Origin: Candidatus Rhodoferax randersensis
Lineage (GTDB): Bacteria > Pseudomonadota > Gammaproteobacteria > Burkholderiales > Burkholderiaceae_C
Length of the DNA: 64,000 nucleotides
Assembly (NCBI GenBank): GCA_016718155.1
Contig: JADKEH010000007.1
Location: forward strand, 186,001 to 250,000
Reading direction: 5' to 3'
Shown: piece after piece, positions 59,262-64,000 of the stretch
How the letters are laid out: each line of letters opens with the position of its first letter
Numbering within the stretch: the stretch's first letter is position 1
Position numbers and translations under genes: made by a program
Notes under the pieces: generated by a model
Seen by the model: only the letters and a program-made list of their open reading frames with translations
What the model was told of the DNA's origin: nothing
Databases searched by the model: none

Positions 59262-59615
59262 TTACAAGCCGGCTTCCCGCTTCAACGTTCCGATAGCCAT
59301 GACGACCGCCTGGGACGCGGCGATGTAGGGCGTTCCGGATCCCAGCATTTTTTCCGCCTCGGGGTAGCGCCTATTGTTGATGGTGGTGGCCACTTGGGCG
59401 GCCTGTTTGTGAAAGACTGCATGGTGTTTGATGCACTCCTTGTGCGACGCCAGCGCCCCAAAACGCGCACGGGACTCTCCGTACAGCCATTTACCGAGCG
59501 CGCAACAATCATCCCGTGCAATGGTGGCGACATCCAGCGTCGATTGGGCCTGGATGGCGCCACGCAGCTTCATTTTCCATTCGCCGTGGGCCTTGATGGC
59601 TTCATTCAAATCCAT
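59262..59615 (-). CDS. Stand-alone CZB (chemoreceptor zinc-binding) domain protein
   Basis: A 117-residue protein consisting only of a CZB domain, normally found at the C-terminus of chemoreceptors and diguanylate cyclases, where it senses zinc or oxidants. Motifs: KAHGEWKMKLRGAI (His ligand), ARDDCCALGKWLYG (Cys ligand) and CIKHHAVFHKQAAQVA (two His). All metal-ligand positions appear present. No receptor or cyclase gene is adjacent; the closest cyclase is the four-PAS protein far away. It is preceded by a 302-bp divergent region. Confidence 0.88.
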   Translation of the reverse strand: MDLNEAIKAHGEWKMKLRGAIQAQSTLDVATIARDDCCALGKWLYGESRARFGALASHKECIKHHAVFHKQAAQVATTINNRRYPEAEKMLGSGTPYIAASQAVVMAIGTLKREAGL

Positions 59616-59917
59616 GATCGAACTCCTTTCGCGCGACTGAAAGTCGCATTTTCATTCGAACGCGCCAGGTCGAGCTTGTCAAGTCTATCGGTCAAGGAAT
59701 GCGCAGACTTCGCCATCATCAAGGTGAAACGTTCAGAGTGTTCGAGACGGTCCAAAAGAGCGACAAGTCGCAAACACCGTGCCCGCGCGGCAGTGTTGGG
59801 CGAAGCCGCGACAAAGGCACTACTGTGATCGTGCCTATCGTGAGTGGGCAGCGCGATCCAAACCCGCCAGTGGAAAATGCGGGCGCCAGTATCTCCTGGT
59901 GTCCGTTAGACCGCACT
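59616..59917. other. 302-bp divergent intergenic region, no gene
   Basis: It lies between the CZB gene and the small exported protein. A short hairpin GCGACT/AGTCGC occurs at about 59634-59648 just upstream of the CZB start. The remainder holds a few short A+T-rich tracts but no convincing promoter, RNA gene or conserved frame. Confidence 0.5.
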
Positions 59918-60154
59918 ATGAAGAAAATCCTGATCAGCGCACTGGTTCTTGCCAGCGCCAGCGCCTTTGCCCACAACTGCCCGAACGAGATGAAAGCCAT
60001 TGATGCCAAGATCGCTACCGAACCCAAGCTGTCTGCGGCCGACTTGACCAAAGTTCAGTCGCTGCGAGCCGACGGGGAGAAGTTCCACAAATCCGGCAAG
60101 CACGATGAGTCGATGAAGGCATTGGGCGACGCCAAGAAGATTCTTGGTATTTGA
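59918..60154 (+). CDS. Small exported protein of unknown function
   Basis: A 78-residue protein with a clear signal peptide (MKKILISALVLASASAFA, cleavage before H19). The mature 60 residues are helical and charged: CPNEMKAIDAKIATEP, LSAADLTKVQSLRADGEKFH and HDESMKALGDAKKILGI. It carries a single cysteine. Small proteins of this pattern occur in Burkholderiales without an assigned role. The start ATG 59918 follows no strong ribosome-binding site (the region is GC-rich); a longer upstream frame lacks the signal. Monocistronic, followed by 190 bp without a gene. Confidence 0.78.
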   Translation: MKKILISALVLASASAFAHNCPNEMKAIDAKIATEPKLSAADLTKVQSLRADGEKFHKSGKHDESMKALGDAKKILGI

Positions 60155-60344
60155 TTCATATACCTGTTTTCTGCTCGCATCGGCGATTGAGCACCGCTGC
60201 CAGACAAGGCCCAACGCCCACAAAGTCACCGCTCCAGCGTGCATCGTCAAACCTGCAGGCTGAGTTGCCGCGTGGCTGCTTATGGGATCTTGCTTATCCT
60301 GGAGTTGCCCTTCGATCGCAATCACGCTTGTGAAAGCAGGTTGC

Positions 60345-61574
60345 TCACCCCAGCCACAGCCAAGCAATGCCCACCGTGAGCAAGGTGATCGGTATACCGA
60401 CACGGGCGTGCGCGGCCCAGTCGATGTCAACACCGTTGCGCTTGGCCAGGTCCACCACAATCAGGTTCGCAATCGAGCCGACCAACAACAGATTGCCCGC
60501 GAAGGTGCTGACCAGTGCCAATGTGACGCCCGCCTGGCCGTTTGGCAAATGGGGCAGCAACAGCATCACGGCCGGCACGTTGGACACCAGGTTGGACAGG
60601 CCCAGGCTGGCCAGTACCAGCGGCGTGCGCTCACCCAGATGCACGCCCTGTTGCGCCAGCCAGGCTACCCCCTGTGCGGCCAGGCCAGTAGTTCCGAACG
60701 CATGGTTCACGACAAACAGGCCAATGAAGAGCACCAGCAGTTCCCAGTCGACAAAACCCAGTACGTGCGAGGAGTGAAAGCGCCGGCTGAGCAGCAGGAC
60801 GCTCGCGCCCACCAGGGCGGCAACCTCGCGTGGCCAGTCGGTGAACAGGAACACCACCAGCAGGGCGCCCGCCACGCACAGGCCCTTGACGGTTTGCCAG
60901 CGGTCAAAGGCAGGCTCGTCGCCGGGGTCGGCCGCTGGTGGTGCGGGCATGTCCACCGTCGCAGCTTGCAGGCGGAACACCAGCCAGGCCCATAGCACGA
61001 CGAGGCTGATGAGCACGGGCGGCAACGCCAGGCGGACGTAGGCCGAAAACGGCAAGTGCAGCACCGAGCCGATCAGCATGTTTTGAGGGTTGCCAATCAG
61101 CGTGGCCGCCGATCCGATGTTGGCCGCGCAGGCCAGGCCGATCAGGAAGGGCACCGGGTCGAGCCGACGCTGCAGGCATAGCCGGGCCACCACCGGCGTC
61201 ATGGCCAGACAAATGATGTCGTTGGAAAATATCGCCGACAGCAGACCAGCCACGGCAATCAGCGCCGCCAGCAGGCCCTTGCGCCCCAGGGGCAGGGCGG
61301 CCACCCTGAGCATGACCGCATGGTAAAAGCCGCCCAGCCGCATTTGCGCCGACACCACCATGAAGGAAAACAGGAGCAAGATGGTGGGCAGGTCTACCGA
61401 CTTGGCCGCCTGCTCGGTGTTCATCACGCCCATCCCGATGACCGCAATGGCACCCAGCAGCGCCACCCCGCTGCGGTCGAGCTTGAGCCGCGGCAGGCCT
61501 CCGAGAAACATGCCGATATAGACCGTGACGAACACCGCCACGATGCCCCAGTCGAGCGTGGAGTGGGCGTTCAT
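60345..61574 (-). CDS. ArsB/SLC13-type anion transporter
   Basis: A 409-residue inner-membrane protein of the ion-transporter superfamily that includes ArsB, NhaD and divalent-anion transporters. I start at ATG 61574 (MNAHSTLDWGIVAVFVTVYI); the longer frame upstream is not membrane-like. It has about eleven hydrophobic segments in two repeats. Signature loops are SAIFSNDIICLAMTPVVARL with the NAD/NDI turn and its repeat SNLVSNVPAVMLLLPHLPNG, and the SAATLIGNPQNMLIGSVLHL motif. The substrate is not predictable. It converges with the preceding small gene and is divergent from ypfJ. Confidence 0.85.
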   Translation of the reverse strand: MNAHSTLDWGIVAVFVTVYIGMFLGGLPRLKLDRSGVALLGAIAVIGMGVMNTEQAAKSVDLPTILLLFSFMVVSAQMRLGGFYHAVMLRVAALPLGRKGLLAALIAVAGLLSAIFSNDIICLAMTPVVARLCLQRRLDPVPFLIGLACAANIGSAATLIGNPQNMLIGSVLHLPFSAYVRLALPPVLISLVVLWAWLVFRLQAATVDMPAPPAADPGDEPAFDRWQTVKGLCVAGALLVVFLFTDWPREVAALVGASVLLLSRRFHSSHVLGFVDWELLVLFIGLFVVNHAFGTTGLAAQGVAWLAQQGVHLGERTPLVLASLGLSNLVSNVPAVMLLLPHLPNGQAGVTLALVSTFAGNLLLVGSIANLIVVDLAKRNGVDIDWAAHARVGIPITLLTVGIAWLWLG

Positions 61575-61793
61575 GGGTCCAGGCGCACTAAGCGCGCCGC
61601 AGAAATCTGGAAAGCCGATAGGGGCGAGGTGTGCGGCACGTTGGGGTTTGCAGATCGGGGTGTGGCGCGAGGTCGTCAGAGGCAAAATTAGTATAGCGTG
61701 GCAGGCACTGTCGGATGGGGCGGGCGGGTTGTACCATGGTGCCACTTTGCCGCATCGGTACCCGCGGTTAGACAATTCACTTGGAGCAACGCC

Positions 61794-62657
61794 ATGAAAT
61801 GGGAAGGCAACCGCGAATCAGACAACGTGGAAGACCGCCGTGGGGGTGGCGGCGGGGGCCTGGGTGGTCGCAGCATCGGCATTGGCTCTATCGCGATTGC
61901 GCTGATCGCCTCCTGGCTATTCGGGATCAGTCCGATGACCGTACTGAACCTGCTCAGTGGTGGCGGTGCGGCACCGCAGTCCCAGCAGGCGCCTGCACAC
62001 AAGCCCCCGGCGGACGACCCCATGGCCAAATTTGTCTCAACCGTGCTGGCCGACACCGAAGACGTCTGGAAGGCCGTGTTCACCGCAGGTGGGGCCACCT
62101 ACACAGAGCCCAAATTGGTGCTGTTTCGCGGTGCCACGCCGACCGCTTGCGGGCAGGGGCAGGCGGCCATGGGGCCGTTCTATTGCCCGAGCGACCAAAA
62201 GGTCTACATTGACCTTGGTTTCTATGAGACGCTGAAAAGCCGCCTGGGTGCGCCGGGTGACTTCGCGCAGGCCTACGTGATCGCGCACGAGGTTGGCCAC
62301 CACGTGCAGAACCTGCTGGGCATCAGCGCCAAGATGGACCAGATGCGCCAGCGCGTGAGCCAGACCGAATACAACGCGCTGAGTGTTCGGCTGGAGTTGC
62401 AGGCCGACTGCTTTGCCGGCGTATGGGCCAACCATGCGCAGGCGGCGAGGCAGTTGCTGGAGCAGGGGGACGTCGAAGAAGCCATGAACGCGGCTGCCAA
62501 GATTGGTGACGACGCGCTGCAGGCATCAAGCGGTCGATCGGTCGTGCCCGAGAGCTTCACCCACGGCAGCAGCGCCCAGCGCCAGCGTTGGTTCAACAAC
62601 GGCTTGAAGAACGGCAGCGTGAAGGGCTGCGACACCTTCTCGGCGCGGCAACTGTAA
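61794..62657 (+). CDS. YpfJ/KPN_02809-type neutral zinc metallopeptidase
   Basis: A 287-residue membrane-anchored putative zinc peptidase. The N-terminus is MKWEGNRESDNVEDRRGGGG with a Gly-rich loop, then one transmembrane segment (about 28-47, GIGSIAIALIASWLFGIS). The catalytic HExxH is H165-E-V-G-H169 in YVIAHEVGHHVQNLLGISAK. The downstream RLELQADCFAGVWANHA segment holds the additional conserved acidic residue. The start ATG 61794 follows TTGGAGCAAC. The family role is unknown; the domain is thought to be periplasmic. Confidence 0.9.
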   Translation: MKWEGNRESDNVEDRRGGGGGGLGGRSIGIGSIAIALIASWLFGISPMTVLNLLSGGGAAPQSQQAPAHKPPADDPMAKFVSTVLADTEDVWKAVFTAGGATYTEPKLVLFRGATPTACGQGQAAMGPFYCPSDQKVYIDLGFYETLKSRLGAPGDFAQAYVIAHEVGHHVQNLLGISAKMDQMRQRVSQTEYNALSVRLELQADCFAGVWANHAQAARQLLEQGDVEEAMNAAAKIGDDALQASSGRSVVPESFTHGSSAQRQRWFNNGLKNGSVKGCDTFSARQL

Positions 62658-62812
62658 GGGTTCCGTGCGGATTGTCGCCTGACAACTGCCAATGTTCCAG
62701 CGGCAAACCGCTGAAGCAGCCAATCGACTAACTTAGCGAGAGGGCAAGCAGGCGAATGGCGTCTGTTCAAGGGTGTCCCAGCGGACGACGTCGATCGTCA
62801 TGCCTTGACCAT

Positions 62813-63193
62813 CTACGCGTGTTCTTTGCAGCCAGGGCCCGCCACCGGCCGGGCCAGATCGAGGGCCAGCGTGGCCAGTTCGTCCGCGTCGAGGTGCACG
62901 GCGCCGTCTTCGACCTTCAAGCTGAACTTCGGTGTGCAGCCGTCATCCGGTGCCTTGGCGCAGCCGTCCGCCAGGCCAATGGTCCAGTTGTGCAAGGGGC
63001 AAGCCACACTGGTGCCAAACACAATGCCCTGGCTCAGCGGGCCGCCCTTGTGCGGGCAGCGGTCCAGCAAGGCAAACACTTCGTCTTGCGCGTTGCGAAA
63101 CACGGCCACGTCCATGCCAACGGGGCGCGCGACGCGGCGTGCGCCCAGCACAGGGATGTCGCGCACCAAACAAATCTTCTTCCAATCGCTCAT
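62813..63193 (-). CDS. nirD: Nitrite reductase [NAD(P)H] small subunit
   Basis: A 126-residue Rieske-type partner of NirB in assimilatory nitrite reduction to ammonium. The start ATG 63193 gives MSDWKKICLVRDIPVLGARR; the longer frame is not family-like. The 2Fe-2S ligands are C46 and H48 in RCPHKGGPLSQG and C65 and H68 in ACPLHNWTIGL. It is downstream of nirB on the same strand, 76 bp apart, with a TAGCT-core repeat in between. Confidence 0.93.
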   Translation of the reverse strand: MSDWKKICLVRDIPVLGARRVARPVGMDVAVFRNAQDEVFALLDRCPHKGGPLSQGIVFGTSVACPLHNWTIGLADGCAKAPDDGCTPKFSLKVEDGAVHLDADELATLALDLARPVAGPGCKEHA

Positions 63194-63243
63194 TTTGCTA
63201 TTCCTTTTATAGCTGACAGAGCCCATTTCTAGAGCTCCAGCAG
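63193..63243. repeat. TAGCT-core ~50-bp repeat between nirB and nirD
   Basis: TTTTGCTATTCCTTTTATAG followed by CTGACAGAGCCCATTTC and AGAGCTCCAG. It aligns with the serB, ispD and ybiB copies at TTGCTA, TAGCT and the terminal GCTC-CAG. It occupies most of the 76-bp gap and covers the nirD start and ribosome-binding region. Confidence 0.45.
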
Positions 63244-63269
63244 CATGTTTTTTCGTCAATCGCTGGTGA

Positions 63270-64000
63270 TCAGGCCGGTATCGCCAGTGCTTCGAACTGC
63301 CGCGTGTCCACCTCCGCCGCCTCAAATTCAAACCAGGGATCGGGCTCGCCGTCCAGGCTGAACTGCAGGCGCGCCCACAGCGCCTTGCGCTTTTCGGCGT
63401 CATCCAGAATCTTCTTTTTCACGTAGTCCATTCCCACGCGGTTCAGGTAGTGCACGGTGCGCTCCAGGTACCAGCCTTCCTCGCGGTACAGCTGCATGAA
63501 GGCGCCGGTGTACTCCAGCACTTCTTCGGCGGTCTTGAGCTTGGTGAAGAAGTGGGCCACCTCGGTCTTGATGCCGCCGTTGCCGCCGATGTGCATCTCC
63601 CAGCCGCTGTCCACGCCAATGATGCCGACGTCCTTGATGCCCGCCTCGGCGCAGTTGCGCGGGCAGCCCGACACCGCAAACTTGACCTTGTGCGGGGCGT
63701 ACATGCGCCACATGGCTTTTTCCAGGTCCTTGCCCATCTGGGTCGAGTCTTGTGTGCCCATGCGGCACCACTCGGAGCCGACGCAGGTCTTGACCGTGCG
63801 TAGCGCCTTGGCATAAGCGTGGCCGCTGGGCATGCCGATGTCTTTCCACACGTTCACCAGGTCTTCTTTCTTCACACCCAGCAGGTCGATGCGCTGGCCG
63901 CCGGTGACCTTGACGGTGGGAATCTGGTACTTGTCCACCACGTCGGCAATGCGACGCAGCTCAGCGGCCGTGGTCTCGCCGCCCCACATGCGAGGGATTA
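63270..64000 (-). CDS. nirB: Nitrite reductase [NAD(P)H] large subunit, C-terminal part (cut by window edge)
   Basis: Siroheme/4Fe-4S nitrite reductase, assimilatory. The 243 visible residues are the C-terminal third and read in frame to base 64000. The siroheme-cluster cysteines are in RTVKTCVGSEWCRMGTQDST and KFAVSGCPRNCAEAGIKDVG, followed by GNGGIKTEVAHFFTKLKTAE and a C-terminal tail. The FAD and Rieske-like N-terminal parts are outside the window. The internal ATG at 63989 is not the gene start, because PR and the WGGETTAAELR motif continue upstream. Confidence 0.94.
   Translation of the reverse strand, partial: IPRMWGGETTAAELRRIADVVDKYQIPTVKVTGGQRIDLLGVKKEDLVNVWKDIGMPSGHAYAKALRTVKTCVGSEWCRMGTQDSTQMGKDLEKAMWRMYAPHKVKFAVSGCPRNCAEAGIKDVGIIGVDSGWEMHIGGNGGIKTEVAHFFTKLKTAEEVLEYTGAFMQLYREEGWYLERTVHYLNRVGMDYVKKKILDDAEKRKALWARLQFSLDGEPDPWFEFEAAEVDTRQFEALAIPA

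Noticed and set aside
62698..62713. CAGCGG-CAAA-CCGCTG hairpin between ypfJ and nirD
   Set aside because: A 6-bp stem without a T-run; it may be chance in a GC-rich gap.
1..64000. tRNA, rRNA, insertion sequence, phage or integrase genes
   Set aside because: No cloverleaf, rRNA segment, transposase or integrase motif was seen in any intergenic region.

Overview
The window is a chromosomal stretch of a high-GC betaproteobacterium, most likely a member of the Comamonadaceae (Burkholderiales; Rhodoferax/Polaromonas-like). This rests on the gene content and order (argD next to a DUF3579 gene, then rpsT and murJ; PerM-hda-HAD-pcnB-folK; mfd facing ispDF and an EnvZ/OmpR-type pair; comEC) and on several dispersed repeat families. 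I see no prophage, insertion sequence, CRISPR array, tRNA or rRNA. Both ends cut genes: argD at the left (only its start is present) and nirB at the right (only its 3' part).

Layout. 1-8.7 kb: argD, DUF3579, rpsT, murJ, a SirB1-like protein, and a tightly overlapping operon (PerM-type exporter, hda, HAD phosphatase, pcnB, folK). 8.7-14.6 kb: RidA, a transglutaminase-like protease, a tandem GST-fold protein, a wax-ester-synthase homologue that seems to have lost its catalytic segment, PhoD phosphatase and two hairpin repeats. 14.6-19.4 kb: the SpoVR-YeaH-PrkA stress operon. 19.5-30.1 kb: metY, an orphan TrpB2, serB, a four-PAS GGDEF/EAL protein and mfd, which carries a frameshift. 30.2-34.9 kb: ispD-ispF, a sensor kinase/response regulator pair and two exported proteins. 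35-42.5 kb: an unusual Ser/Thr kinase-HDOD-GAF protein translationally coupled to comEC, then a circularly permuted ATP-grasp/alpha-E pair.

42.5-53.8 kb is the main accessory block: eleven minus-strand genes that read as a self-contained pathway for a plant phenylpropanoid acid. A Liv-type ABC importer brings the acid in. A feruloyl-CoA-synthase-type ligase, crotonase, SDR dehydrogenase and thiolase shorten the side chain, a 4-hydroxybenzoyl-CoA-type thioesterase releases the aromatic acid, and a co-transcribed MarR regulator probably controls it. A long nested palindrome sits just upstream of the first gene. 53.8-64 kb: an exported repeat protein, an M61 peptidase, a BaiN-like flavoprotein, YbiB, a stand-alone CZB domain, a small exported protein, an anion transporter, a YpfJ-type metallopeptidase and nirD/nirB.

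At least four repeat families are visible: a ~130-bp element with GTCATTGCGA ends, a ~50-bp element centred on a TAGCT core that also lies inside coding sequence, hairpins with a conserved loop but unrelated stems, and a GGACAGA hairpin. Function calls rest on reading protein motifs by eye; no database search was possible.
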